64,000 nucleotides of DNA from Streptomyces nigrescens. GTDB taxonomy: Bacteria > Actinomycetota > Actinomycetes > Streptomycetales > Streptomycetaceae. Position numbers and translations under genes: made by a program. The DNA lies in NCBI GenBank assembly GCA_024349765.1, contig AP026073.1, positions 3,596,001 through 3,660,000 on the forward strand, in the 5' to 3' direction. The notes under the pieces were generated by a model. The model was not told the DNA's origin, did no database searches, and worked only from the letters and a program-made list of their open reading frames with translations. This document shows, in pieces, positions 16,753 to 25,299 of this stretch; position 1 is the first letter of the stretch, and every line of letters begins with the position of its first letter.

Positions 16753-18066
16753 ATGGCCGTTCCGGTCGCTCGCCCAGCCACCGCTGGGAGGTCCCCCCAG
16801 ACCGACGCCACTACGTCCCAGGAGGCACTGCTCGGGCTGTTCCCGCCGGGCACTGCGCTCGGCCAGGACGGAGAGCTGGTGATCGGCGGCTGCCCGGTGA
16901 CCGACCTCGCGGAAGGCTTCGGCACACCGGCACTGGTCGTCGACGAGGCCGCGCTGCGGTCCCGCGCCCGCTCCTACGCCGACGGACTCGCCGCCCGGTG
17001 GCCGAATTCGCGGGTCGCGTTCGCCTCCAAGGCATTCCCCTGCACGGCGGTGTACCGGCTGCTGGCCGAGGAGGGGCTGAGCATCGACGTCGCGGGCGGT
17101 GGCGAACTGACCCTGGCCCTGGCCGGGGGAGTCGACCCGGCCTCGCTGGTGGTCCACGGCAACGCCAAGACCGAGGACGAGCTGCGGATGGCCGTGGAGG
17201 CCGGAGCCGGGCTGATCGTCATCGACAACTTCGACGACGTCGACCGGCTGGAACGGATCGTCACCGACGAGCAGCCCGTCCTCGTCCGTGTGACGCCCGG
17301 TATCCGCCCGGACACCCACGCCGCGGTGTCCACCGGGCAGGAGGGCGCCAAGTTCGGCCTGACCCTGCCGCAGGCCCGGGAGGCGATCGCCCGGCTGCGC
17401 GCCAGCAGCCGGCTGCGCCTGGATGGGGTGCACGTCCACATCGGATCCCAGATCCTCGACACCGAGCCGTTCGCGCGCGCAGTGGAGGCCGTGGCGGGCC
17501 TCGGCACCTTCGCCGTCTACGACCTCGGCGGTGGCCTCGGCACCCGCTACACCTACGAGGACCACCCGCCCGCCGTCGGGGAGTATCTGGACACCCTGGT
17601 GGCCGCGGCCCACCGGACGCTGCCCGCCGACGCGCAGATCATCATCGAGCCCGGCCGGTCGATGGTGGCCGAGGCCGGAGTGACGCTCTACCGGGTGGCC
17701 ACCGTCAAACGTGGCGAGCCGACCTTCGTCGCCGTCGACGGTGGTATGGGCGACAACCTCGAAGTCGCGCTGTACGGACAGCGCTTCGAGGCCACGGTCG
17801 CCACCCGCGTGGGCGGCGGCGAGCCGTATCACCTGGTGGGCCGGCACTGCGAGTCCGGCGACCTGCTCAGCGCCGGTGTACCTCTGCGTGACCCCCGTCC
17901 CGGCGACCTGATCGCCGTGCCGGTCACCGGTGCGTACTGCTTCTCGCTGAGCAACAACTACAACGGCGCGCTGCGGTCGCCCGTCGTCTTCTGCCGCGAC
18001 GGCGAGGCGCGGGCCGTGGTGCGCCGCGAGACCTACGGCGACCTGCTGCGGCGCGACCGTCCCTGA
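16753..18066 (+). CDS. Diaminopimelate decarboxylase-like PLP enzyme
   Basis: A 437-residue fold-type III PLP decarboxylase. Lys93 in VAFASKAFPC would bind PLP. The family motifs follow: VHIGSQI, DLGGGLGTRYT, IEPGRSMVAEA and, for the second-subunit active site, CESGD. These are shared by LysA and by related decarboxylases of ornithine or modified amino acids. It is not near lysine genes. Here it sits divergent to a PucR regulator and upstream of a broken amino-acid permease, so a catabolic or specialised role is as likely as lysine synthesis. GGAGG precedes ATG 16753. Confidence 0.85.
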   Translation: MAVPVARPATAGRSPQTDATTSQEALLGLFPPGTALGQDGELVIGGCPVTDLAEGFGTPALVVDEAALRSRARSYADGLAARWPNSRVAFASKAFPCTAVYRLLAEEGLSIDVAGGGELTLALAGGVDPASLVVHGNAKTEDELRMAVEAGAGLIVIDNFDDVDRLERIVTDEQPVLVRVTPGIRPDTHAAVSTGQEGAKFGLTLPQAREAIARLRASSRLRLDGVHVHIGSQILDTEPFARAVEAVAGLGTFAVYDLGGGLGTRYTYEDHPPAVGEYLDTLVAAAHRTLPADAQIIIEPGRSMVAEAGVTLYRVATVKRGEPTFVAVDGGMGDNLEVALYGQRFEATVATRVGGGEPYHLVGRHCESGDLLSAGVPLRDPRPGDLIAVPVTGAYCFSLSNNYNGALRSPVVFCRDGEARAVVRRETYGDLLRRDRP

Positions 18067-18150
18067 GCCGCTGACGCCGTCCTGCCCTCCCCACCCTCAA
18101 CCCTCACCCCGCATCCCGTTGCCCGTCACCGTCATCCTGGAGAGTTCCCC

Positions 18151-19331
18151 ATGTCCCATCGGCCGACGCTGCGTCAGCAGATGCTCAGACGCAAGCCGTT
18201 GCACACCTTCACCACGGATTCGCACGGAGCGGGCGGGCTGCGCCGCACCGTCGGACTCTTCCAGCTCACGATGATCGGGATCGGCGCCACCATCGGCACC
18301 GGCATCTTCTTCGCGCTGGACTCCGCGGTGCCGGAGGCGGGCCCCGCCGTGATCGTGTCCTTCGTCATCGCGGCCATGGTCGCCGCCCTCACCGCCCTCT
18401 GTTACGCGGAGCTGGCGTCGGCGGTACCGGTCTCCGGCTCCTCGTACTCCTACGCGTACGCCACACTGGGCGAGTTCGCGGCCTGGGCGGTGGGCTGGTG
18501 CCTGCTGCTGGAGTACGCGGTCTCCGGCGCCGCGATCGCGGTGAGCTGGGGACAGTACCTCAACGACTTCACCGAACGGCTCTTCGGCTGCCGGATGCCC
18601 GAGGCGATCTCGGCGCCCCCGGGCGCGGGCGGAATCGTCAACCTCCCCGCCGTACGCTGCCCCTGGCCATCATCCTGGCGCTGGTCGGCGTCACCCTCGT
18701 GTACGCCCTGGTGGCGCTGGTCGGCGTGGGTGCCCAGCCGTGGACGCGCTTCGAGGGACAGGAAGCCGGGCTCTCCGCCATCCTCGGCCGACTCACCGGC
18801 ACCAGCTGGCCCGCCGTACTGCTCTCCGCCGGCGCGGTGCTGTCCATCATCAGCGTCACGCTGGTCGTTCTGTACGGACAGAGCCGGATCCTCTACAGCA
18901 TGGGCCGCGACGGCATGCTGCCCGCCGCCTTCCGCCGGGTGAACCCCAGCACCGGTACTCCGGTGTTCACCACCCTGCTGACCGGCGGTTTCGTCGCCCT
19001 TCTCGCGGCGGTCTTCCCACTGGACCTGCTCGCCGACCTCACCAGCATGGGCACCTTGGTGGCCTTCTCCGTGGTCTCGCTCGGCGTGCTGATCCTCCGC
19101 CGCACGGCCCCGGACCTCGAACGCGGCTTCCGCGTCCCAGGACACCCCGTCGTCCCCCTCCTCTCCATCCTCGCCTGCAGCTACCTGGTGTACGAACTCC
19201 CCCTCGACACCTACCTGTTGTTCGGCGGATGGCTGGCCCTGGCCCTGGTCGTCTACCTGCTCTACAGCCGCCGGAACTCACGGTTGGAGACGACCGCACC
19301 AGGCATTGCCGTGGAGAAGGCCCGGGCCTGA
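18151..19331 (+). pseudogene. APC-family amino-acid permease broken by internal deletion and frameshift
   Basis: The first frame (from ATG 18151) encodes the N-terminal APC permease half: QLTMIGIGATIGTGIFFALD, then ELASAVPVSGSSYSYAY, to GGIVNLPAV. At about 18651 similarity jumps to another frame, resuming at RTLPLAIILALVGVTLVYAL and running to the natural C-terminus at 19331. Intact relatives have roughly 80 more residues between, so this is a deletion of about 240-260 bases that also shifts frame, not a single miscalled base. The product would lack about two membrane helices. It lies 84 bases after the decarboxylase gene and was probably co-transcribed. Confidence 0.8.
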
Positions 19332-20302
19332 GTCCGGACGATGACGAGCGCTCCGGCCGGTTCACGGCCGGAGCCCTTCGCCGTTCTTGCTCCCGAGGGT
19401 TCTGCGATGGGGGAGGGCCTTGCGTGGCGTCGGTGGCCGGTGGCCGGTGGCGAGGCTTTTCGTGCGCCATGAGCGGCAGTCGGCCACCCCCTGTCCGGAA
19501 CCTGCAGGGCGCCGTCGCCGATGTCGCGGCGGTCGCCGACCCGGCCACCGGTCTCGCGGTCTACGACACCTACCAGGCCAGCGGCTGGAACGTGTACGGC
19601 GGCACCAGCGCCTCCGCGCCGTTCATCGCCGGCGTCTACGCCCTCGCGGGCACCCCGGGCGCGGATGACGTGCCTGCCTCGTAGCCGTACGCGCACACGG
19701 ACAAGCTGAACGACGTCACCGAAGGCGCCAACAGCACCTGCGGCAACTACCTCTGCCAGGCAGGCAAGGACTACGACGGCCCGACGGGCCTGGTCGCCCC
19801 GAACGCCCGTGGTGCGGGCGTCGAACACTTCCTCCGCGATGCTCCGCCAGAAGGCTTCCGTACCCTCGACGTCGACGTTGGTGTGGAGGTAGACGCGCTC
19901 GTATCCGGGTGTGTCCGCGATGATGTCGCAAGCTGTGCGGACCAGGGTGCGGGCGAGCCCTCGCCGCCGGTGCTCGGGGCGTACGTAGACGCGGACCAGT
20001 TGGGCGGTGGTTCCGGAGGGGTAGCGTTCGGCCAGCCAGCGCGGGTGCGGTGGGTGGGCCGGGCCCGCGGACCGTACTCCGGTCGTGGCGACCACTTCGC
20101 CGTCGTGGACGGCCACGAGGAGCAGGTGCCGTGGGTCGTCGAGGTAGGTGCCTTCGATGTCCACCACATCGTGGTGCCAGTGGGGCACGTACCCGTATCC
20201 GAACTCGTGGTAGAGGGTGTCGAGGATGACGCGGCGGGCGGCGTCCACGTCGGCAGGTGTCGCGGGGCGCACGGTGTATCCGGGGTGCGCGGTCTCGGTC
20301 AC
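19262..20302 (-). pseudogene. GNAT acetyltransferase with lost 3' end (run-on frame)
   Basis: From GTG 20302 (AGGAG seven bases upstream) the frame encodes a GNAT N-acetyltransferase: YTVRPATPADVDAARRVIL, then LVRVYVRPEHRRRGLARTLV (the acetyl-CoA-binding Q/RxxGxG/A-type loop) and YLHTNVDVEGTEAFWRS. Family similarity ends near residue 165 (about 19805), where the frame enters the antisense strand of the protease fragment and stays open to 19262. The usual last strand of the fold is therefore replaced by a foreign tail of about 180 residues. Activity is doubtful. It could still be translated as a chimera. Confidence 0.65.
19503..19812 (+). pseudogene. S53/sedolisin-type protease C-terminal fragment
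   Basis: The plus-strand frame reads VADVAAVADPATGLAVYDTY, then GWNVYGGTSASAPFIAGVYALAG. This contains the GTSASAP catalytic-serine motif of S53/S8 peptidases. A TAG stop at 19682-19684 interrupts it, but the same frame continues with the family-like PYAHTDKLNDVTEGAN, CGNYLCQAGKDYDGPTGL. Only the last 100 or so residues of a protease of 400 or more remain. Confidence 0.75.
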
Positions 20303-20346
20303 AAGTTTCTCCTGTCCGGCATGCGTTGGTGCGGTGCGCATGCTTC

Positions 20347-20381
20347 TGTGCGGTGTGCGGTGTGCGGTGTGCGGTGTGCGG
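20347..20381. repeat. Heptanucleotide tandem repeat (TGTGCGG)x5
   Basis: Five exact copies of TGTGCGG lie 45-79 bases upstream of the GNAT start, within its likely promoter or leader. Such simple repeats can change copy number by replication slippage. Confidence 0.85.
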
Positions 20382-20418
20382 GCGGTGGCGCTGTTGCCGC
20401 GGGAGTGCCATCCCGGAT

Positions 20419-21909
20419 CTACGGAACTTCCGGCAGTCCGGGGCCGGTGCAGTTCACGTCCGCCTTCGGAGTCGTGCCGTTGACGAGGTAGGCAGCGGCG
20501 GTGTCGTCCACGCATGCGTTGCCTCGGCTGGCGAACACGCCGTGCGAGTAGTCGTTGTCGAGCGTGACCAGGCGCGAGCCGGGCAGCAGTCGGCGCAGAC
20601 GGTGTGCGCCCTCGATGGGGGTGACGGGGTCGTGCGCGGAGGCCACCAGCAGTACGGGTGGGGCGTCGGGGCTGCCGAGCGGGGTGCGGTGGGTCGGCTT
20701 GTGGTGCCAGTAGGCGCAGGTGGATGCCTCCATGCCGGTCAGGATCGGCTGCGGGTCGAGCCGGCGGGTGCGGCGGATGTCCGCCAGGATCCGGTGGGGT
20801 GCGGGGGTGGGGGAGTCGGCGCACTTGACGAGCCGGTTCGCCGCTTCGTAGTTGCGCGAATCCGGGCTGTCGAAGGCGGTAGCGGGGCGGAGTCCGTCGG
20901 GACGTCCGTCGTGCAGGTAGTCGCGCAGGCCCTCGGCGAGGCCGGCCCAGCGTTCGGTGCGGCCCAGTGCACGGTAGACGGTGCGGTCGAACTCGGCAGG
21001 CCCGAAGCCGTCCACGGGGTGCGCGGTGAGGTGGTGTCGTGCGCGCAGATAGGCCCGGCGTACGGCGTTCGTACTGCCGCCGAGGCCGAAGCGTTCGGCG
21101 TGGGCGGCGGTCCAGGTGAAGAAGGTGTCGCGCTGTCGCAGCAGTGCGTGGCTCTGGATGACGTCGAAGTCGTACCAGTCCCAGGGACCGACCACGCTGT
21201 CGAGCACCATGCGGCCCACACGGTGCGGGAACCGAGCGGCGTACGCGGCGCCGAGGTAGCTGCCGTAGGAGACGCCGAGGAAGCTCGTCCGGCGTTCGCC
21301 GAGGGCGGCGCGGAGGGCGTCCATGTCCCGTGCCGTCTGTTCCGTGGACAGGTGGGGCAGCGTTTCGCCCGCCGCCGTGGCGCAGTCGTCGGCCAGGCTG
21401 CGCAGCGAGGTGAGGTAGTTCTTCTCTGCCGGCGCGCCTTTGGGTACGGGATTCGCGCCCGGGCTGGTGAAGAGGCCGCCCATCGGGCCGCAGTTCACGG
21501 GAGCGCTCTGCCCGACGCCACGAGGGTCGAAGCCGATGACGTCGTAGGCGCGTCGCACGCTCTCCGGGAGCTTGGCCCGCTTCGTGACCGCGTAGGAGAG
21601 CCCTGAGCCGCCCGGTCCGCCCGGATTCACCAGCAGGATGCCGCGCCGCTCGGCGGGGGTGCCCGACGCGCGCACCCGCGAGACGGTCACGTCGATGTGG
21701 GGTCCTCGCGGGTGGTCCCAGTCGAGCGGAACCCGGAGCCGTCCGCACTCGACGTGTTCGGGGGCCGGCGGGTTCGGGAGGGAGCCGGGGCATGCGCCGA
21801 AGCGCAGGGGCAACGTCGGTGTGGCGGCCTGGGTCGGGCCGGCGGGGGTGAGGGTGGCGGCGGTCAGCAATGCGCACAGCGCGGCGGTGCGGCGGAGGGG
21901 ACGGGTCAC
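20419..21909 (-). CDS. Secreted alpha/beta-hydrolase (tripeptidyl-aminopeptidase-like)
   Basis: A 496-residue exported hydrolase. Residues 1-30 are a signal peptide (RPLRRTAALCALLTAATL, then an AxA-type site before TPTLPLRFG). The catalytic domain has LVNPGGPGGSGLSY (oxyanion loop), VIGFDPRGVGQS, and nucleophile Ser in FLGVSYGSYLG. The acid Asp is in ASAHDPVTP and the His in NDYSHGVFA. The C-terminal TAP-like domain places it with the Streptomyces SlpD/tripeptidyl-aminopeptidase group, which cleave short N-terminal peptides. GTG 21909 follows GAAGG. It is divergent from the metallophore-like operon, with the Zur-like box 62 bases upstream, so it may share that control. Confidence 0.85.
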   Translation of the reverse strand: MTRPLRRTAALCALLTAATLTPAGPTQAATPTLPLRFGACPGSLPNPPAPEHVECGRLRVPLDWDHPRGPHIDVTVSRVRASGTPAERRGILLVNPGGPGGSGLSYAVTKRAKLPESVRRAYDVIGFDPRGVGQSAPVNCGPMGGLFTSPGANPVPKGAPAEKNYLTSLRSLADDCATAAGETLPHLSTEQTARDMDALRAALGERRTSFLGVSYGSYLGAAYAARFPHRVGRMVLDSVVGPWDWYDFDVIQSHALLRQRDTFFTWTAAHAERFGLGGSTNAVRRAYLRARHHLTAHPVDGFGPAEFDRTVYRALGRTERWAGLAEGLRDYLHDGRPDGLRPATAFDSPDSRNYEAANRLVKCADSPTPAPHRILADIRRTRRLDPQPILTGMEASTCAYWHHKPTHRTPLGSPDAPPVLLVASAHDPVTPIEGAHRLRRLLPGSRLVTLDNDYSHGVFASRGNACVDDTAAAYLVNGTTPKADVNCTGPGLPEVP

Positions 21910-21970
21910 AGGGCCTTCAAAGGGGTTGGACGGACAAGGGGGCGGCAAAGGGCTGCCCACGAGATGACAA

Positions 21971-21985
21971 TGAAAATGATTATCG
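21971..21985. promoter_or_regulatory. Zur-like box between hydrolase gene and metallophore-like operon
   Basis: TGAAAATGATTATCG matches the Streptomyces Zur palindrome TGAAAATGATTTTCA at 13 of 15 positions, as I recall that consensus. It is strikingly AT-rich for its surroundings and lies 89 bases before the first gene of the operon. The same stretch also partly resembles an enterobacterial Fur site, but streptomycete iron control usually uses a different box. Confidence 0.72.
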
Positions 21986-22073
21986 TTAATGTTCTCGCCA
22001 GGCAACCCGGACCCCTTCCACGGAAGGGCGCTGGGCTGCCCCTTGTCTGAAATCCAAGCCCGGAAGGGGAGTT

Positions 22074-23330
22074 GTGGCTCATCTGTTGGTGGTCGAGAGC
22101 TGGGTCGGAGCGATGAGCCGACTGCTGCCGCGGGCGATACGGGAGGGCGGGCACACCTTCACCTTCCTCACCCGTGACCTGCACCACTACCTGCGCTCCG
22201 CGCCCGAGGGGACGGCGCACCCGCTACTCGGTGCCCGCGACATCATCACCGCCGAGACCAACGACACCGAGGCCCTGCTGTCCGAAGCCGAGCGACTGCA
22301 CGCGATGTGGGGGTTCGACGGGGTGGTCACGTCCTGCGACTACTACCTGCCTACCGTGGCGCGGATCGCCGAGCGGCTCGGTCTGCCGGGCCCCGGGCCG
22401 GAAGCGATGGAGAACGCCTGCCGCAAGGACGCCACCCGCCGCGTCCTCGCCGATGCCGGAGTGCCCGGCCCGCGCTTCGCCGTACACGAGGAGTGGGTCG
22501 ACATCGCGGGCGCTGCCCGGGAGATCGGCTATCCGCTGGTGGTCAAGCCCGTCGACCTGTGCGCCGGGATGTACGTACGGCGCGTGGATGACGAAGCCCA
22601 ACTCGCCGATGTGTGCCGCACGTTGGCGGAATTCCCGGTGAATGCGCGCGGACAGCGGCGCGCTCCCGTCGTCCTGCTCGAAGAGTTGCTGGACGGCCCC
22701 GAGGTGAGCGTCGAGACCGTCTCGTGTGCAGGGACGGTCCACGTGGTCGGCGTGACCGACAAGAGCGTCGGCGGGGCGCCCGCCTTCATCGAGACCGGCC
22801 ATATGTTCCCCGCAGCTCTGACGCCCGCCGATGCCGAGGCCGCCGAGCAGACCGCGCTGCGCGCCCTGAAGGCGCTCGGGCTGGTCGACGGTGTCGTGGC
22901 GCACACCGAGATCAAGCTGACCGCCGCCGGCCCCCGCGTGGTCGAGGTCAACCCGCGTCCCGCCGGGAACCGCATCACCGAACTGATCCGCCACGTCACC
23001 GGCATCGACCTCGCGGCGGCCTCCGTGGACGTCGCGCTGGGCCGCCAACCCCGGTTGAGGCGTACGGACACCGGACTGCGCAGCGCCGCCATCGGATTCC
23101 TGGTGCCACAGACCACCGGCACGCTCGAAGCGCTGGACGGCGGCGCACTGCGAGACGCACCGGACGTGCTGGAGGTGCGGCTCGCCGACCCCGGCAGGGT
23201 GGTGAAGGCGGCGGGCAGTAACAACGAGTACCTCGGGCACGTCATGGCCGGTGACGCCGACGGGCCAGGTGCCCGCGACCGCGTCGAGGCCCTGCTGGCC
23301 GGGCTGCGCGCGGGACTGGTGATCCGATGA
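22074..23330 (+). CDS. ATP-grasp ligase (carboxylate-amine ligase)
   Basis: A 418-residue ATP-grasp enzyme, which would form an amide or peptide bond via an acyl phosphate. Seen are the pre-ATP-grasp strand (MAHLLVVESWVG), the central ATP-grasp fold with YPLVVKPVDLCAG (the phosphate-binding loop), a VLLEELLDGPEVSVET lid, and the metal-binding end VVEVNPRPAGNRI. Length and motifs fit the L-amino-acid ligase group. GTG 22074 follows AAGGGGA. It is the first gene of the Zur-box operon and overlaps the next by ATGA. The ligated substrates are unknown; the context suggests an amino-acid-derived chelator. Confidence 0.86.
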   Translation: MAHLLVVESWVGAMSRLLPRAIREGGHTFTFLTRDLHHYLRSAPEGTAHPLLGARDIITAETNDTEALLSEAERLHAMWGFDGVVTSCDYYLPTVARIAERLGLPGPGPEAMENACRKDATRRVLADAGVPGPRFAVHEEWVDIAGAAREIGYPLVVKPVDLCAGMYVRRVDDEAQLADVCRTLAEFPVNARGQRRAPVVLLEELLDGPEVSVETVSCAGTVHVVGVTDKSVGGAPAFIETGHMFPAALTPADAEAAEQTALRALKALGLVDGVVAHTEIKLTAAGPRVVEVNPRPAGNRITELIRHVTGIDLAAASVDVALGRQPRLRRTDTGLRSAAIGFLVPQTTGTLEALDGGALRDAPDVLEVRLADPGRVVKAAGSNNEYLGHVMAGDADGPGARDRVEALLAGLRAGLVIR

Positions 23331-24205
23331 CCGCCGTCACCGGCGCGGCCGGCACGGTGGCGTACGCGACGTGCCCGACGTACGGCGAGCTGGTGGACCG
23401 CGTTCGCGCGGGCGGACTGGGCCCCGACCCGGCCACGCAACGGATAGCCGTGGCCTTCACCACTCGGCAGGCCGTACGGCATGACGGGCGCGACACCGGC
23501 TATCGCAACGAAGTGCTCAGCCTGCGCCTGGCCGAGGCCGTCGGCTCCTGCGCGGTCGAGCCAGGCACACTGCCCGACAGAGCGCTCGACGACTGTGTGG
23601 GCGCGGAGGTGGCCCGGCTCCTGGAGCATCCGCTGCTGCCGGTGCGGGTGGCCGCCCTGGACGCCTATCTGATGCACGTCACCCCGCACACCCCGGAGAG
23701 CGGGGCGCGTCCCTTCCCGCTGCCCGCCGGGTCGTCGCTGGAGAAGTCCCGGGCACGGGCGGAGGCGGTCGCCGAGCTGATCGACCTGCCGCCGGGGGCC
23801 ACGGTTCTGGTGATCGGAGTCGTCAACTCCCTTCTTGAGGCGCTGCGTGCGCGCGGCCTCCGGTACGTCCCGTGCGACCTCAAGGGCGGCGTCACGGAGT
23901 GGGGCGAGCAGGTCGTCACCGATGCGCTTGCCGAGGCCGGCCGCTGTGATGCGCTGCTCGTCTCCGGCATGACCCTGGGCAACGGCACCTTCGAACCACT
24001 GCGGCGGCACGCGCTGCGGCACGGCAAGCAGCTGGTGATGTTCGCCCAGACCGGCAGCGCCGTGCTGCCCCGTTTCCTCGGCCACGGCGTGAGCGCGGTG
24101 TGCGCGGAGCCGTACCCCTTCTTCTGGCTCGACGGCGGGCCCGGAGCCGTCCACCGCTACCGGGGTCCGTCCGGCAGCTTGTGCCCGGGAGGCGACGACC
24201 GTTGA
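23327..24205 (+). CDS. DUF364/DUF4213-like (putative heavy-metal chelation) Rossmann protein
   Basis: A 292-residue protein. The N-terminal part (residues about 1-150) begins TYGELVDRVRAG with RIAVAFTTRQAVRHDG. The C-terminal part has a Rossmann-like glycine region ATVLVIGVVNSLLEALRARG, then DALLVSGMTLGNGTFEPL and LVMFAQTGSAVLPRFLGHGV. This layout resembles the DUF4213+DUF364 pair, which Pfam describes as putative heavy-metal chelation, with no proven enzyme role. It overlaps the ligase gene by ATGA and the next gene by TTGA, so the three are tightly coupled. It could bind the product's metal, or be a synthase whose substrate is a metal-binding amino acid. Confidence 0.72.
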   Translation: MTAVTGAAGTVAYATCPTYGELVDRVRAGGLGPDPATQRIAVAFTTRQAVRHDGRDTGYRNEVLSLRLAEAVGSCAVEPGTLPDRALDDCVGAEVARLLEHPLLPVRVAALDAYLMHVTPHTPESGARPFPLPAGSSLEKSRARAEAVAELIDLPPGATVLVIGVVNSLLEALRARGLRYVPCDLKGGVTEWGEQVVTDALAEAGRCDALLVSGMTLGNGTFEPLRRHALRHGKQLVMFAQTGSAVLPRFLGHGVSAVCAEPYPFFWLDGGPGAVHRYRGPSGSLCPGGDDR

Positions 24206-25299
24206 CCGCGACCGCTGTCCGTCTCACCGCCCGACCGGAGCTGCTCGCCCTGCTCGGCCGTACACCACTGGTGCGCATCACCGCTGACCTGCCGGGCCCC
24301 CACCCCGGATTCTGGGCCAAGCTCGAAGGGCTCGCCGCCGGCGGCATGAAGGCGCGGGCTGCCGTGTCGATGCTGCTCGGTGCCCGCCGGCGCGGCGAAC
24401 TACGGCCCGGTGCACCGGTGGTGGAGTCCACCTCCGGCACCCTCGGCCTCGGCCTGGCCTTCGCCGGGCAGGCGCTCGGTCACCCCGTCGTGCTCGTCGG
24501 CGACCGGGAACTGGAGCCGTCCATGCGGCAGTTGCTGTGTGCCCACGGCGTCCGCCTGGAACTTGTCGACCGCCCGGCCCCCGAGGGCGGCTGGCAGGCC
24601 GCCCGCCTCGCCCGGCTGCGCGAACTGCTCGCCGTACTGCCCGACGCCTACTGGCCCGACCAGTACAACAACCCCGACAACACCGTGGGTTACGCCGCAC
24701 TGGCCGCCGAACTCACGGACCAGCTCGACCACCTCGACGTCCTGGTGTGCAGCGTCGGCACCGGCGGCCACAGCGCGGGCATCATCGGTCCCCTGCGGCG
24801 GCGCTGGCCCGCCCTGCGGCTCATCGGGGTCGACGCCACCGGCTCCACGATCTTCGGCCAGCCCGCCCGGCCCCGGCTCATGCGCGGCCTCGGCAGCAGC
24901 ATCCACCCACGCAACGTCGCCTACGGCGCCTTCGACGAGGTCCACTGGGTCGGCCCGGCCGAGGCCGTGGACAGCTGCCGGCGGCTTGCCCGGGGCAGCT
25001 TCGTCAGCGGCGGCTGGAGTACCGGCGCGGTCGCCCTCGTCTCGGCCTGGGCCGCCCGCGTCCACCCGGGGGCGGTGGTCGCCACCGTCTTCCCCGACGG
25101 TCCGCACCGCTACCTCGGCACGGTCTACGACGACGACTTCACCGCCGCGCACGGCCTCGACCCGTCCGCCGCGGCCACCCGACCCGTCGAGATACCGCAC
25201 CCCCGTGCGGCCGAGGCGGCCGGGTGGGTCCGCTGCAGCCGCGTCACCGACCCGCTCCGGGCTCCCATATCCCCGCACCCTTCGGAAGAGAACCTGTGA
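24202..25299 (+). CDS. Cysteine-synthase-like PLP enzyme
   Basis: A 365-residue fold-type II PLP enzyme. Lys50 in GGMKARAA replaces the usual SVKDR lysine context and would carry PLP. The substrate loop ESTSGTLG (75-82) aligns with TSGNTG of cysteine synthases, and the phosphate loop is SVGTGGHSAG. Such enzymes do beta-replacement on O-acetyl- or O-phosphoserine; SbnA of staphyloferrin B synthesis, which starts 2,3-diaminopropionate formation, is a relative with a biosynthetic role. The start is taken as TTG 24202, which overlaps the previous stop as TTGA; no ATG or GTG lies near it. Its place between ligase and epimerase suggests it makes the building block. Confidence 0.8.
   Translation: MTATAVRLTARPELLALLGRTPLVRITADLPGPHPGFWAKLEGLAAGGMKARAAVSMLLGARRRGELRPGAPVVESTSGTLGLGLAFAGQALGHPVVLVGDRELEPSMRQLLCAHGVRLELVDRPAPEGGWQAARLARLRELLAVLPDAYWPDQYNNPDNTVGYAALAAELTDQLDHLDVLVCSVGTGGHSAGIIGPLRRRWPALRLIGVDATGSTIFGQPARPRLMRGLGSSIHPRNVAYGAFDEVHWVGPAEAVDSCRRLARGSFVSGGWSTGAVALVSAWAARVHPGAVVATVFPDGPHRYLGTVYDDDFTAAHGLDPSAAATRPVEIPHPRAAEAAGWVRCSRVTDPLRAPISPHPSEENL

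Noticed and set aside
20347-20381. A CRISPR or iteron array
   Set aside because: Contiguous 7-base units without spacers; only five copies.
19262-21877. An 871-codon minus-strand frame
   Set aside because: Most of it is antisense or out of frame to the hydrolase gene and is arginine/proline-rich; only the GNAT part from 20302 has family-like sequence.
21966-21990. A Fur (iron) box instead of a Zur box
   Set aside because: About 15 of 19 positions fit the enterobacterial Fur site, but streptomycete iron genes use other boxes, and the neighbouring C-minus L32 and CobW genes point to zinc. It remains an alternative.
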